Below are positions 36,101 to 44,792 of a stretch of DNA of 64,000 bases, piece by piece. The number at the start of each line of letters is the position of its first letter. Within the stretch, counting starts at the first letter, position 1. The position numbers were made by a program, and so were the translations under genes. Source of the DNA: an uncultured Paracoccaceae bacterium (lineage in GTDB: Bacteria; Pseudomonadota; Alphaproteobacteria; Rhodobacterales; Rhodobacteraceae); contig OY288151.1 in the NCBI GenBank assembly GCA_958439195.1, forward strand, positions 124,001-188,000, written 5' to 3'. Below the pieces are notes generated by a model. That model was given only the letters and a program-made list of their open reading frames with translations, made no database searches and was not told the DNA's origin.

Positions 36101-36420
36101 TTTTCATCAAGAATACCGCCACGGGTGCCACCGTCGACCTGACCCGCGATGGGCTGGACAATTTTGACTTCACCGCAATCGACCTGACCCGTGCGCCCGA
36201 TGCCCGCCTCACCCTTTCGGCGCAGCAACTCGAACAGCTGACCGGCCCGGATCAGACCTTGGTGATAAAGGGCGAATCGACCGATCAGGTCACGCTGGAA
36301 AACGTGACCAACGTCCAGCATAACCAAACGATCAACGGCGCGCTCTATGACATCTACACTCTGGGCGATAGCGGCGCGCGCGTGATGATCGAAGATGATG
36401 TGACCCGGACCGTGATCTAA
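33112..36420 (+). CDS. Type I-secreted adhesin with Bap-like N-terminus and Ig-like repeats
   Basis: 1102 residues, no Sec signal. About 1-130 resembles the BapA prefix domain (DGRTITVADWFDAP). A hydrophobic Ala/Gly stretch (about 148-180) and a Gly-rich linker with GGGDT repeats (about 183-203) follow. Then come about seven to eight bacterial Ig-like modules sharing a DGTWT or NGTWS core and an ITATDTAGN-type end. The last 160 residues (LTLSAQQLEQLTG, YDIYTLGDSG) resemble C-terminal secretion regions of T1SS adhesins. RTX calcium nonapeptides are not seen. Outer-membrane, ABC and HlyD genes follow directly, so it is surely their substrate. GGAG lies 8 bases before the ATG. Probable roles are surface attachment and biofilm. 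Confidence 0.82.
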   Translation: MSSAIDFAVRTSAGGTTYGDVAGPGQSTFIQAGLGDKLSLNLTPQSVIGYTRSGNDLLIELSDGRTITVADWFDAPVDNPNQLYLSSDGMVTEVALADPGDGILVANFSLAAGHEKWSPLGDLRFDNGDPVVTLAGTGEDDPAGMGIFAPALLGWGGAGAAGAAVIGGAALLGGGSGGGGAGGGDTGGGDTGGGDTGGGGPTFSRSIDGAGTSTTITTNTAQPAITVSGTGIPGDSVAVSIGTQTRTVTVAADGTWTAGFSGPTLPADGTHTATAVFTGGGATDTLTGGGFIIDMTPPTLAATEGTQSTGAVENLAEYANGVTIGVTSEPGATVNVTLGTPGTPGAITRPATMNPDGTWTITFTPQEIAGGERTQSVTIVASDRLGNTRSLTETIVLDTIAPPLAVNNVSGDNLVNREESQSQVLISGTATANTTVTLSIQGIPGTISVTANGNGVWSHPIAANTLTDGTYTFTATTVDAAGNPTQRPGSFRVDTQMSVAIDPADFAGNNVVNLSESNGTLTLTGTVPADATRVEVQWLGQPVPAILNGNGTWSIQFPAGSAGTITRDSTITVTAWDAAGNKAESPPRPVRIDLETNLSVEASPVGTERILSSSEQRAGFTLDGEGEVGARVFLNLNGTDHGPAIVGNDGKWAYTFTPASLAGLTDGQAGTITAYAVDTANNRSATETRTFTVDTSVGNFTFAAPDLVGTANDGPRDATVLNAAERNAGVLVEGTVEPGSSVVVAVAGSTWSFTIPGSATQGGTWSTTVPASALPQGNAASATITATATDAQGNTALPQQRTIGIDTVVADFNAADIRLGTGTDTILNAREHAIGLPVEGRAEVGSTVNVTMNGHARSVLVGDSGTWTVTFTPDQIPTGERSGIPVSITATDTAGNISGPFTQNFAVDTILPGTPIVIETQDVAGAMRGLTTTATNDQYSFHRVDAMGAPTALNSTETHDSFFNEDAYRFQNGQTVPDGSYLVINTRDVAGNEATTLFIKNTATGATVDLTRDGLDNFDFTAIDLTRAPDARLTLSAQQLEQLTGPDQTLVIKGESTDQVTLENVTNVQHNQTINGALYDIYTLGDSGARVMIEDDVTRTVI
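33661..33705 (+). repeat. Three tandem 15-bp repeats in the adhesin gene
   Basis: The unit GGTGATACGGGTGGC is present three times with one T/C difference in the first copy. It encodes the GDTGG linker after the hydrophobic segment. A 15-bp unit keeps the reading frame, so copy number can vary without breaking the gene. Confidence 0.8.
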
Positions 36421-36431
36421 GGGCATCCCCC

Positions 36432-37790
36432 ATGATCCCCGCCCGCCGTCCAACTGCATCGGCCAGAGCGGCACCGCTCCTCCACCCCCGCGTTGTTTCC
36501 GGGGCGCTTCTGGCCGTGGCGGTGCTGCTTTCCGGGTGTCAGGGCGGGTTGCAGCCGCCCTCGATGCTGGCTTTCGGCAGGGCGCAGGCCCCCGCCGATC
36601 CCGCATTGCGCCAGCGTCTCGCCTCGGACCACGGCACCGCCTCCCCCATCATCGCCGATCTGGCTGCGCGCCGATCGGTTCTTCCACCCCAAGGCAGCTA
36701 TGCCCGCGTGGCCGATGCCGTTCTTGCCGCAAATCCCGGTGCCGATGCCGCTGAACTGGGTCTTGCCCGCCTGCGGGCCGAGGCGGCTTCCCGAAATGGC
36801 TGGCCCACCATCGCGCCCGCCCTCACCCTCAACAGCCTTGCCGGGCTTGCCGCGCAACTGGTGGTCGATCAACCCCTTCTGGATCATGGCCGCCGTCAGG
36901 CCGAACGCGCCCGTGCCGCGGCAGAGGTTGATCTGGCCGCCATCACCCTTGCCACCCGCCAGAACGCCCGCCTCCACGAAGGTCTTTCGCTTTACCTCAC
37001 CGCCGAACAGGCCCGCGCGCAATCTGCCATCGCCGCCCGCGCCAATGCCCGCCTGTTGGCTCTGCATGACATCGTGCAGGCCCGCATTGACGGCGGCCTT
37101 TCAGACCGCAGCGAAGCACAGATCATCGCGCAGACCATCGCCGAAATGCAGGCCACCCTTGCCGCCGATAGCCAGACCCGCGCACAGGCTCTGGCCGATC
37201 TTGCCGCCCTGGCTGGCCATACCCCACCCGACAATCTGACCGGTCTTGACCCCCTGCCCTTCACCCCGGACACAGACGCCCTGTCGGTCCTCAAGGCCAA
37301 GGCCGAAGGTTCCACCGCCCTTGCCAATGCCCGGATCGCCCGCGCCAATGCCCTGCCGGGCCTGTCCGCCAATGCAACTCTGTCCGAAGATGGCATCACA
37401 CCTGGCCTTGGCCTCGGTGGCGTGCGGCTTGGACTGGGCAGCCCTGCCACCCTGGCCGCCGCCAACGCGACCCCCGATCTTGTCGCCCGCCAGACGGCCG
37501 AACAGCAGCAAACCGCCAACCGCCGCCGCACCGAACTGCAGGGCCGCATCGCACAACTGCGCACCCGCCAGTCACAGGGGGCCGACGTTTTGCGCCAAAC
37601 CCTGGGCAACCTTGATCTCTATACCGAACAATACACCGTTGGCCGCCGCAGCCTGACCGACCTCACCGCCCAAACTGCCGCCGCCGCGCGGCTTGAACGG
37701 GATCAGGCCGCCTTCCCCTTTGAAATTGCGCGGCTGGAACTTGAACTTGCCCGCGATGCCGGGGCTTTGGTGGATGGGGGCCGTCTATGA
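36432..37790 (+). CDS. TolC-family outer membrane lipoprotein of the type I secretion system
   Basis: 452 residues. The N-terminus has a lipoprotein signal (LLAVAVLLSGC, lipidated Cys near residue 35). The rest is helical and Ala-rich, as in outer-membrane efflux proteins: two OEP repeats with coiled-coil segments (RAAAEVDLAAITLATRQN, QQTANRRRTELQ). It forms the outer-membrane tunnel for adhesin export. The ATG lies 11 bases after the adhesin stop, and its stop overlaps the ABC gene. Sequence is more divergent than the transporter parts, so the family call rests partly on context. Confidence 0.8.
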   Translation: MIPARRPTASARAAPLLHPRVVSGALLAVAVLLSGCQGGLQPPSMLAFGRAQAPADPALRQRLASDHGTASPIIADLAARRSVLPPQGSYARVADAVLAANPGADAAELGLARLRAEAASRNGWPTIAPALTLNSLAGLAAQLVVDQPLLDHGRRQAERARAAAEVDLAAITLATRQNARLHEGLSLYLTAEQARAQSAIAARANARLLALHDIVQARIDGGLSDRSEAQIIAQTIAEMQATLAADSQTRAQALADLAALAGHTPPDNLTGLDPLPFTPDTDALSVLKAKAEGSTALANARIARANALPGLSANATLSEDGITPGLGLGGVRLGLGSPATLAAANATPDLVARQTAEQQQTANRRRTELQGRIAQLRTRQSQGADVLRQTLGNLDLYTEQYTVGRRSLTDLTAQTAAAARLERDQAAFPFEIARLELELARDAGALVDGGRL

Positions 37791-39985
37791 CGGCACCGCA
37801 GGCCCCGCGCGTCGTATCCTTCGACATGCACCCTGCACGCAGCGGGCAAGGCCCGACTGTTCCCTTTGCCCCCGCAACTTCGGCACCCGTCGCCACCCCC
37901 TTGCGCGCCCGTGCAGAACTGGCCGCTGTCCTGTCCTCACGCCTTGGCGGTCGCCTCCTCACGTCGGATGTGGTTGATCTGCTGACCACCACTGGCGCAC
38001 CTGAACGCCCCGGCCTTGACCACCTTTCTGCCGCCTTCCGCCGCGCCGGTTATTCCGTGGCGCTTGACCATGATCCCGCCCTTGGCGCATTGCCCGCACT
38101 GGCCGAAATGGCCACTGGCCAGATCGTGCTTGTCCTGTCGCGTGATGCGGGCACACTTTCGATCTACGACCCCACCACCGATGACCACAGCGCCGATGTG
38201 CCGCTTGCCGATTTCACCGCCCATCACAGCGGCTGGGTGCTGCGCGTCCGCCTCCCCTTTGCCGAGGTCGTGGCCCGCCACGCCGAACCCGAAGAAGCCC
38301 CGCACTGGTTCTGGTCCGAATTCCGCCACCACCGCCGACCGATGATAGAGGTTGCCGCCGCCTCCCTTACCGCCAACATCCTCGCCACCGCCATCGCCCT
38401 CTATGCCCTGCAAATCTATGACCGGGTGATCCCCAACCAATCCGAACCCACGCTTTGGGTGCTCACCTTTGGCGCATTGTTGGCAATCCTGTTCGACGGC
38501 GCACTCCGCATTGCCCGCGCCGCGCTGATGGACAATACCGGGCGCAAGATCGAACTCGCCGTGCAAGACCGCCTGATGCAGCGCCTTCTGGGGATGCGCG
38601 CCGCCCCCGGCGAACGCCGGCCGTCTCAGGTGTTCGGCGCGATGCGCGATTTCGGCTCTGTGCGCGAATTCTTTACCGCGTCCACCATCGGCACCTTGGC
38701 CGATCTGCCCTTCCTGGTGATTTTCCTGGCCCTCGTGGCGATGATCGGCGGCAACCTTGTCTGGGTGCTGGTGCTTGGTGGTATCCTCATGGTGGCCCCC
38801 GGCTTTCTGCTTCAATCCCGCATGGTCGCACTGACGAACTCTACCCAGGGCGCGAATACCAAAGCTGCCAAACTGCTGTATGAGGCTGTTTTCGAACATG
38901 AAACCCTCACCACCCAGCGGGGGCAAGATCGCGTCCGCCGGCTTTGGGGCGAACTTGTCGCACTCTCCGCCCTGCGCGCCTCGGATCAGCGTCATCTGAC
39001 CACGCTTCTCGGCTCATGGGCGCAGTCCGTGCAACAGGCCACCTATATCGCCGTCATCCTGATCGGCACCTATATGGTCTTTGCCGGCAACTTCACGGTG
39101 GGCACCATCATCGCCGTCTCCATGCTCACTGCCCGCACCCTTGCGCCCCTGACCCAGCTTTCCGCAACCCTCGCCCGCTGGTCACAGGTCAAGGCCGCGC
39201 TGACAGGGCTAGAGGCCATCGCTGGCTCCCAACAGGCCGAAGACCCGGCCCGCCGCTACCTGCGCCGCGAAACGGTTTCCGGCCAATTCGACCTGCGCGA
39301 ACTCAGCTTCCGCTACAGCCCCGATGCCGCCCCCACCGTCGATGTCCCGGCCCTGGCCATCCCCGCAGGCCAGCACGCTGCCATCCTCGGTGCCAACGGC
39401 TCGGGCAAATCCACCCTGCTGAAACTCCTCGCGGGCCTTTACGAACCGGGGGCAGGGCGCATCATGCTTGATGGGGTGGACCTGTCACAAATCCACCCCC
39501 GCGATCTGCGCCGCCATGTCGGCTATCTGGGGCAAGAGGTCCGGCTGTTTTCCGGCACCCTGCGCGACAACCTGTCGATGTCCGATCTGGAACGGGATGA
39601 TGACCGCCTCCTTGCCGCGCTGGATTTCGCTGGCCTCGGCCCCTTCGTGCGCGGCCACCCGCGTGGCCTTGATCTGGAAATCCGTGAAATGGGCGAAGGC
39701 CTGTCCGTCGGCCAGCGCCAGTCAATGGGATGGGCGCGGCTCTGGCTGCAAAATCCGCGCGTTGTGCTGCTGGATGAACCCACCGCCGCACTGGACCAGA
39801 CGCTGGAGGCGACCCTCGTCTCGCGCCTGTCGCATTGGCTGCATGGACGCACCGCCATCATCGCCACCCACCGCGTGCCCATCCTGCAACTCACCACCCG
39901 CACGCTGATCCTGCAAAACGGCCGCCTCGCCGTCGATGGCCCCCGCGATGCCGTGCTGGCCCATTTGGCAAAGTCTGCAAGATGA
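37787..39985 (+). CDS. Type I secretion ABC transporter, permease fused to ATPase (LapB/HlyB-like)
   Basis: 732 residues: an N-terminal C39-like domain (about 45-165) without the catalytic Cys, a six-helix membrane domain (about 185-460), and a C-terminal ATPase. ATPase motifs are Walker A GANGSGKST, signature GLSVGQRQ (Val for the usual second Gly) and Walker B VVLLDEPTAALD with HRVP as switch His. The degenerate peptidase domain is typical of LapB/RtxB exporters, which recognise large adhesins without cleaving a leader. The ATG overlaps the outer-membrane gene and the TGA overlaps the HlyD gene. It exports the 1102-residue adhesin. Confidence 0.9.
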   Translation: MTAPQAPRVVSFDMHPARSGQGPTVPFAPATSAPVATPLRARAELAAVLSSRLGGRLLTSDVVDLLTTTGAPERPGLDHLSAAFRRAGYSVALDHDPALGALPALAEMATGQIVLVLSRDAGTLSIYDPTTDDHSADVPLADFTAHHSGWVLRVRLPFAEVVARHAEPEEAPHWFWSEFRHHRRPMIEVAAASLTANILATAIALYALQIYDRVIPNQSEPTLWVLTFGALLAILFDGALRIARAALMDNTGRKIELAVQDRLMQRLLGMRAAPGERRPSQVFGAMRDFGSVREFFTASTIGTLADLPFLVIFLALVAMIGGNLVWVLVLGGILMVAPGFLLQSRMVALTNSTQGANTKAAKLLYEAVFEHETLTTQRGQDRVRRLWGELVALSALRASDQRHLTTLLGSWAQSVQQATYIAVILIGTYMVFAGNFTVGTIIAVSMLTARTLAPLTQLSATLARWSQVKAALTGLEAIAGSQQAEDPARRYLRRETVSGQFDLRELSFRYSPDAAPTVDVPALAIPAGQHAAILGANGSGKSTLLKLLAGLYEPGAGRIMLDGVDLSQIHPRDLRRHVGYLGQEVRLFSGTLRDNLSMSDLERDDDRLLAALDFAGLGPFVRGHPRGLDLEIREMGEGLSVGQRQSMGWARLWLQNPRVVLLDEPTAALDQTLEATLVSRLSHWLHGRTAIIATHRVPILQLTTRTLILQNGRLAVDGPRDAVLAHLAKSAR

Positions 39986-41157
39986 CCCATGCCACCTTCG
40001 ACCCCCCGCTGGATCGCCGCAGCCACCACCCATCTTGGACTGTGCGCCTGATCGCCGCCACCGTCGCCGCCTTCCTCCTCTGGGCCGCCTTTGCCTGGGT
40101 CGAGGAAATCGTCCGCGCCCCCGGCCAGATCGTCCCGTCCTCGCGCCCCCAGATCATCCAGAACCTTGAAGGCGGCATCCTCGCCGAACTCAACGTGACA
40201 GAGGGCGACACGGTCGATGCGGGCCACATCCTCGCCCGTCTTTACGGCACGCAATATCAATCCACCGTCGATGACCTGACCGATCAAATCGCCGCCCATG
40301 ACATCCGCCGCCTGCGCCTTGAGGCAGAGCTGGCCGAACAGGACAGCTTTTCCCCGCCCCCCGAATTGGCGGCCCGCGTCCCCGATATCGTGGCCTCGGA
40401 ACAGACCCTGCTCACCGCCCGCCGCAGCGACCTGTCCTCCCGTATTGCCGGGGCGCGTGCGGTGCTGGATCAGGCCGCGCAGGAACAGGATATGGTCCGC
40501 CGCATGGCCGACCGTGGCCTTGCCCCGGAAATCGAACTGACCCGCGCCGAAAAGGCCCTTGCCGATGCCCGCGCAAGGCTGGATGAAGTCACGACACAGG
40601 CCGAACTCGCCCGCGCCGACGACTATGCCAAGACCCAAGCCGAACTCGCCTCCCTTCGCCAGCGCCTGAAATTGTCCCAGGATCAGCTTTCCCGAACCAC
40701 TCTCACCGCCCCGATGCGCGGCATCGTCAACCGCATCGCGGTAACAACCATCGGCGGCGTTGTGCGACCGGGCGAAGAAATCCTTCAGATCATCCCCCTC
40801 GACACCGGCCTTTTTGTCGAGGCAAAGGTCAAACCCGCCGACATCGCCCCACTGCGCGAAGGGCAGAAGGCCACCGTAAAACTGTCGGCCTATGATTATG
40901 CCATCTGGGGCACCCTGCCCGCGACAGTCACCTTCATCTCGGCCGATACCTTCCGCGACGAACGCGCCCGCGATGCCGAACCACATTACCGTGTCACCCT
41001 GCGCGTCGATCTGGATGCCCTGACCGACCGCCAGAAATCCATAGCCATCCGCCCCGGCATGCAGGCCGAGGTGGAATTTCAGACCGGCGGCAAGACCATC
41101 CTGACCTACCTCACCAAACCGCTTTGGCGTGGGACCGAGGCATTGCGCGAACGCTGA
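39982..41157 (+). CDS. HlyD-family membrane fusion protein of the type I secretion system
   Basis: 391 residues: short cytoplasmic N-terminus, one membrane helix (LIAATVAAFLLWAAFAW), lipoyl halves (NLEGGILAELNVTEGD and LTAPMRGIVNRIAV) flanking a long coiled coil (about 100-235), then a beta-barrel domain ending IRPGMQAEVEFQTGG. It bridges the ABC exporter and the outer-membrane tunnel. ATG 39982 overlaps the ABC stop (ATGA); the longer upstream frame lies inside the ABC gene. It is the last gene of the adhesin secretion operon. Confidence 0.92.
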   Translation: MTHATFDPPLDRRSHHPSWTVRLIAATVAAFLLWAAFAWVEEIVRAPGQIVPSSRPQIIQNLEGGILAELNVTEGDTVDAGHILARLYGTQYQSTVDDLTDQIAAHDIRRLRLEAELAEQDSFSPPPELAARVPDIVASEQTLLTARRSDLSSRIAGARAVLDQAAQEQDMVRRMADRGLAPEIELTRAEKALADARARLDEVTTQAELARADDYAKTQAELASLRQRLKLSQDQLSRTTLTAPMRGIVNRIAVTTIGGVVRPGEEILQIIPLDTGLFVEAKVKPADIAPLREGQKATVKLSAYDYAIWGTLPATVTFISADTFRDERARDAEPHYRVTLRVDLDALTDRQKSIAIRPGMQAEVEFQTGGKTILTYLTKPLWRGTEALRER

Positions 41158-41295
41158 CCATCCCTTTGGACCGAACCACGCCAAAGCTGACCAAATCTTC
41201 CGCACCCGCCCCTTACGTGCGGCCCGCCCGGCATTTTTCGCGCGACAATGCCGCCGCCCCGATGCAAAAACCGCCATGACAGCGCGGCAAACCGC

Positions 41296-41323
41296 TTGTG
41301 AACCGCCCGGAATTGGCTACTTT
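41296..41323 (+). promoter_or_regulatory. Candidate promoter of dnaN
   Basis: TTGTGA and TACTTT are separated by 16 bases and lie about 50 bases before the dnaN ATG. The match is moderate. The rest of 41158-41375 shows no gene and no clear DnaA box. Confidence 0.3.
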
Positions 41324-41375
41324 CTGCCTCCCCGGACACTGCACGATGTCGGGGCAAGAGCATGGGGATAGTGAC

Positions 41376-42494
41376 ATGAAACTCTCGATCGAACGCGGCA
41401 CGCTGCTCAAGGCGCTGGCACAGGCGCAATCCGTTGTCGAACGCCGCAACACGATCCCGATCCTTGCCAACGTGCTGATCGAAGCGGATGGAAATCAGGT
41501 CAGCTTCCGCGCCACCGATCTGGATATCGAGGTGTTGGATCGCGCGCCCGCAATGGTGGAACGCGGCGGCGCAACCACCGTTTCCGCGGTGATGCTGCAT
41601 GAAATCGTGCGCAAACTGCCCGATGGTGCATTGGTCAACCTGACCGAAGACGGGGCTTCCGGCCGCCTGACCATCACCGCAGGCCGCTCCACCTTCAGCC
41701 TTGCGACGCTGCCGAAAGAAGACTTCCCCGTCATGGCATCGTCGGAATATTCGACCAATTTCTCTGCCCCCGCAGGCGTGCTGCGCCGCCTGTTCGACAA
41801 AGCGAAATTTGCCATATCGACGGAAGAAACCCGCTATTACCTGAACGGCGTCTACATGCACACCGCCACGGGCGAAGACGGCCCTGTCCTGCGCTGCGTG
41901 GCCACCGATGGCCACCGCCTTGCCCGTATCGACGCCCCCCTTCCTGAAGGCGCGCAGGGCATGGCCGGCGTGATCGTCCCGCGCAAGACGGTGGGCGAAT
42001 TGCGCAAACTGCTGGATGATGACGATGCCGCCATTGCGGTGTCGGTGTCGGAAACCAAGGTCCGCTTCGCCACCCCGGCGATCACCCTGACCTCCAAGGT
42101 CATCGACGGCACCTTCCCCGACTACACCCGCGTTATCCCCACCGGCAACACCAAGCGGCTTGAGGTGGACGCCTCCGAATTTGCCAAAGCCGTGGACCGC
42201 GTCGCCACCGTGTCGTCGGAACGTTCGCGCGCCGTGAAACTCAGCCTGGACGAAGACCGCCTGATCCTCTCTGTCAACGCCCCCGACAGCGGCGCCGCCG
42301 AAGAGGAACTCGCCGTCGCCTATGGCGATGAACGGCTGGAAATTGGCTTCAACGCCAAATACCTGCTGGAAATCGCCAGCCAGGTAGACCGCGAAAACGC
42401 CGTATTCCTGTTCAACTCCTCCGGCGACCCCACCCTGATGCGCGAAGGCAATGACATGTCGGCGGTCTATGTCGTCATGCCGATGCGGGTGTGA
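41376..42494 (+). CDS. dnaN: DNA polymerase III beta subunit (sliding clamp)
   Basis: 372 residues, the exact family length. The N-terminus KLSIERGTLLKAL and the C-terminus MSAVYVVMPMRV are typical, with three clamp domains between them (YYLNGVYMH, VATDGHRLAR). The dimeric ring encircles DNA and tethers the polymerase. ATG 41376 has GGGGA upstream, and a longer frame to 41298 is rejected for lack of homology. recF and gyrB lie downstream, but dnaA is not upstream; the preceding gene is the secretion HlyD protein. A terminator follows. Confidence 0.97.
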   Translation: MKLSIERGTLLKALAQAQSVVERRNTIPILANVLIEADGNQVSFRATDLDIEVLDRAPAMVERGGATTVSAVMLHEIVRKLPDGALVNLTEDGASGRLTITAGRSTFSLATLPKEDFPVMASSEYSTNFSAPAGVLRRLFDKAKFAISTEETRYYLNGVYMHTATGEDGPVLRCVATDGHRLARIDAPLPEGAQGMAGVIVPRKTVGELRKLLDDDDAAIAVSVSETKVRFATPAITLTSKVIDGTFPDYTRVIPTGNTKRLEVDASEFAKAVDRVATVSSERSRAVKLSLDEDRLILSVNAPDSGAAEEELAVAYGDERLEIGFNAKYLLEIASQVDRENAVFLFNSSGDPTLMREGNDMSAVYVVMPMRV

Positions 42495-42571
42495 CGGCCA
42501 CCGTTGTTCTGGCTCTGGGAAACCATCCAATTCAAGACCCTTCGGGGCCATCCGGAATGCCCGATGCAGAC

Positions 42572-42605
42572 AAGCCCTCGCCAAAGGCGGGGGCTTTCTT
42601 GTTTG
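42572..42605 (+). terminator. Rho-independent terminator after dnaN
   Basis: An 11-bp stem with one G-T pair (42572-42582 with 42586-42596), a 3-base loop AAA, and a T-rich tail. It separates dnaN from recF, so recF probably has its own promoter or relies on read-through. Confidence 0.85.
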
Positions 42606-42633
42606 TCCCCCCTCTTGCCGCTAATCCGGGCGT

Positions 42634-43722
42634 ATGGGCCTGACCATCGCCACCCTCACCCTGTCCCACTTCCGCAGTCACCGCGCGGCGCGGCTGGCCT
42701 TTGACGGCCGCCCTGTCGCCATTTCCGGCCCCAATGGTGCGGGCAAGACCAATATCTTGGAGGCCGTCTCCCTGCTCTCCCCCGGCCGTGGCCTGCGCCG
42801 CGCAGGGTCGGATGAACTCGCGCGCAAACCGGAATCCCTCGGCTGGAAGATCCGCGCCGAAACCGCATCCCCTTTCCATGACCTTGAAACCTTCGCCGAA
42901 GGCGCCACCCCCCGTCAGGTCCGCATTGACGGCAAACCCGCCACCCAGGTGGCCCTTGGCCGTATCCTCCGCATCCTCTGGCTTGTCCCCGCGATGGACA
43001 GGCTGTGGATCGAGGCCGCCGAAGGCCGCCGCCGCTTTCTTGACCGCATGACGCTTAGCTTTGCGCCCGATCATGCGGATGCGGTGCTGGCCTATGAAAA
43101 GGCGATGCGCGACCGAAACCGCCTGCTCAAGGACATGGTCACCGACGCGCATTGGTATTCGGCGCTGGAATCCCAGATGGCCGAGGCCGCGTCGCAAATC
43201 ACGTCCAACCGCCACCACGCCCTTAACCGCATCGCCGCCGCGCAATCCGGTGCCGAAACCGCCTTCCCCGCCGCCGCCCTGTCGCTGATCGGGCCAGAGG
43301 GGCACGATACGCCCAAAGACCTTGCCCCTGCGCTGGCCGACAATCGCCGCCGCGACATGGCAGCAGGCCGCACCCTGATCGGCCCCCACCGCGCCGACCT
43401 GTCCGCCGTTTACACCGCCAAAGGCGTTCCCGCCGATCAATGCTCGACTGGCGAACAAAAGGCGCTGTTGATCTCGCTTATCCTGTCCAACGCCCGCGCC
43501 CTTGCTGCTGATCTGGGCACCCCCCCGATCCTGCTGCTGGATGAGGTGGCCGCCCATCTCGATCAAAACCGCCGCGCCGCGCTGTATGATGAAATTTGCG
43601 CGCTGGGCGCACAGGCTTTGATGACAGGCACCGAACCGGGGCTGTTTGACAGTCTGGGCGCGCGGGCGCAGAACGTCACCGTCGTCGAACAGGGCGGCTT
43701 GTCCAAGGTCACCCTAACATGA
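42634..43722 (+). CDS. recF: DNA replication and repair protein RecF
   Basis: 362 residues of the SMC-like ABC ATPase group. Walker A is GPNGAGKTN, followed by ILEAVSLLSPGRGLR. The signature region is CSTGEQKALLISLIL and Walker B is ILLLDEVAAHLD. RecF loads RecA at gaps in single-stranded DNA together with RecO and RecR. Length matches the family. Its stop overlaps the VOC gene start by 4 bases. It begins just 29 bases after the dnaN terminator tail. Confidence 0.95.
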   Translation: MGLTIATLTLSHFRSHRAARLAFDGRPVAISGPNGAGKTNILEAVSLLSPGRGLRRAGSDELARKPESLGWKIRAETASPFHDLETFAEGATPRQVRIDGKPATQVALGRILRILWLVPAMDRLWIEAAEGRRRFLDRMTLSFAPDHADAVLAYEKAMRDRNRLLKDMVTDAHWYSALESQMAEAASQITSNRHHALNRIAAAQSGAETAFPAAALSLIGPEGHDTPKDLAPALADNRRRDMAAGRTLIGPHRADLSAVYTAKGVPADQCSTGEQKALLISLILSNARALAADLGTPPILLLDEVAAHLDQNRRAALYDEICALGAQALMTGTEPGLFDSLGARAQNVTVVEQGGLSKVTLT

Positions 43723-44153
43723 CACCCCAGCGCGTTACCCTGATCACCCTTGGCGTGGCCGACCTGCCCGCTGCCCGCGCCTTCTATGCGCGTCTGGGTT
43801 GGCAGGAACACAGCCAAAGCCAACCCTCCACCGCCTTCTTCCAGCTTCACGGTCAGGCACTCGCCCTATTCGGCCTGTCCGACCTTGCCGCCGATCAGGG
43901 TCGCCCCGACACCCTACTTGGGACCGGTGCCGTCACCCTCGCCCAGAACTTTGCGACCGAGGCCGAGGTGGACCAAGCCTTCGCCGCCGCTCTCGCCGCA
44001 GGTGGCACCGCGCTGAAAGCCCCGGAAAAGGTGTTCTGGGGCGGCTATTCCGGCTATTGGGCCGATCCCGATGGCCATGTCTGGGAAGTGGCCTGCAATC
44101 CCTTCTGGCCGTTGGCAGCAGACGGCACCCTTACCCTGCCGGATGCACCATGA
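43719..44153 (+). CDS. VOC superfamily (glyoxalase-like) protein
   Basis: 144 residues forming two beta-alpha-beta-beta-beta repeats (VTLITLGVADLPAARAFY at the start, YSGYWADPDGHVWEVACN near the end). The DPDGHVWE motif is shared by glyoxalase, fosfomycin-resistance and dioxygenase relatives, and contributes a metal ligand (Glu). The reaction is unknown. It overlaps recF and the LysE-type gene by 4 bases on each side, making a small operon inside the recF-gyrB interval. Confidence 0.85.
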   Translation: MTPQRVTLITLGVADLPAARAFYARLGWQEHSQSQPSTAFFQLHGQALALFGLSDLAADQGRPDTLLGTGAVTLAQNFATEAEVDQAFAAALAAGGTALKAPEKVFWGGYSGYWADPDGHVWEVACNPFWPLAADGTLTLPDAP

Positions 44154-44770
44154 CCGTCACCGCCTACCAACTCCTCCTTTACGCGGGCGGCATGGCCGCG
44201 CTCTGGGCCGTTCCCGGCCCGGTCTGGGTGGCACTCACCGCCCGCGCGTTGTCGGGTGGCATGGCGGGGGCATGGCCGCTGGCCGTGGGCGTCGCGCTGG
44301 GCGATCTGATCTGGCCCCTTGCCGCCATCCTCGGCCTGACCTGGATCGAAAGCGCCTGGGGCGATTACCTGGCCGCCCTGCGCTGGGTTGCGGCGGGTAT
44401 CTTCATTTTCATGGGCGTGATGCTCATCCGCAAACCCGCCGCCACACTGAACGCAGATTCCCGCCTCACCAAACCGGGTCTCTGGGCGGGCTTTTCGGTC
44501 GGCGTCGCCGCCGTGATCGGCAACCCCAAGGCCATCCTCTTCTACATGGGCGCGCTGCCGGGGTTCTTCGATCTGGGCAGCCTGCAAACCCCCGACATCA
44601 TCGCCATCATCGCCATTTCCGCCTTCATCCCGATGCTTGGCAACCTTGGCCTCGCCTGGTTCCTTGACCGCGCGCGCCGCCTGCTTTCCAGCCCCGAAAG
44701 CGTCCGCCGCCTGAATATCGGCTCGGGTATCCTGCTGATCCTCGTGGGCCTCATCATCCCCTTCACCTGA
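44150..44770 (+). CDS. LysE/RhtB-family amino acid exporter
   Basis: 206 residues with five or six predicted membrane helices. The family N-terminus is LLLYAGGMAALWAVPGPVWVALTARAL, with its AVPGP core, and the mid-protein motif is GNPKAILFYMGALPGF. It probably exports an amino acid or related metabolite across the inner membrane. ATG 44150 overlaps the VOC stop; a longer open frame upstream is an alternative frame of the VOC gene. The gyrB promoter lies in the 80-base gap after it. Confidence 0.87.
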   Translation: MTVTAYQLLLYAGGMAALWAVPGPVWVALTARALSGGMAGAWPLAVGVALGDLIWPLAAILGLTWIESAWGDYLAALRWVAAGIFIFMGVMLIRKPAATLNADSRLTKPGLWAGFSVGVAAVIGNPKAILFYMGALPGFFDLGSLQTPDIIAIIAISAFIPMLGNLGLAWFLDRARRLLSSPESVRRLNIGSGILLILVGLIIPFT

Positions 44771-44792
44771 CGCAATATCTTGTGTCCAAGGC

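Noticed and set aside
41158..41375. Possible replication origin next to dnaN
   Set aside because: No TTATCCACA boxes and no AT-rich stretch were seen in this gap.
39523..42584. Two long - strand open frames opposite the secretion genes and dnaN
   Set aside because: They lie wholly or largely across strongly conserved + strand genes and show no domains.
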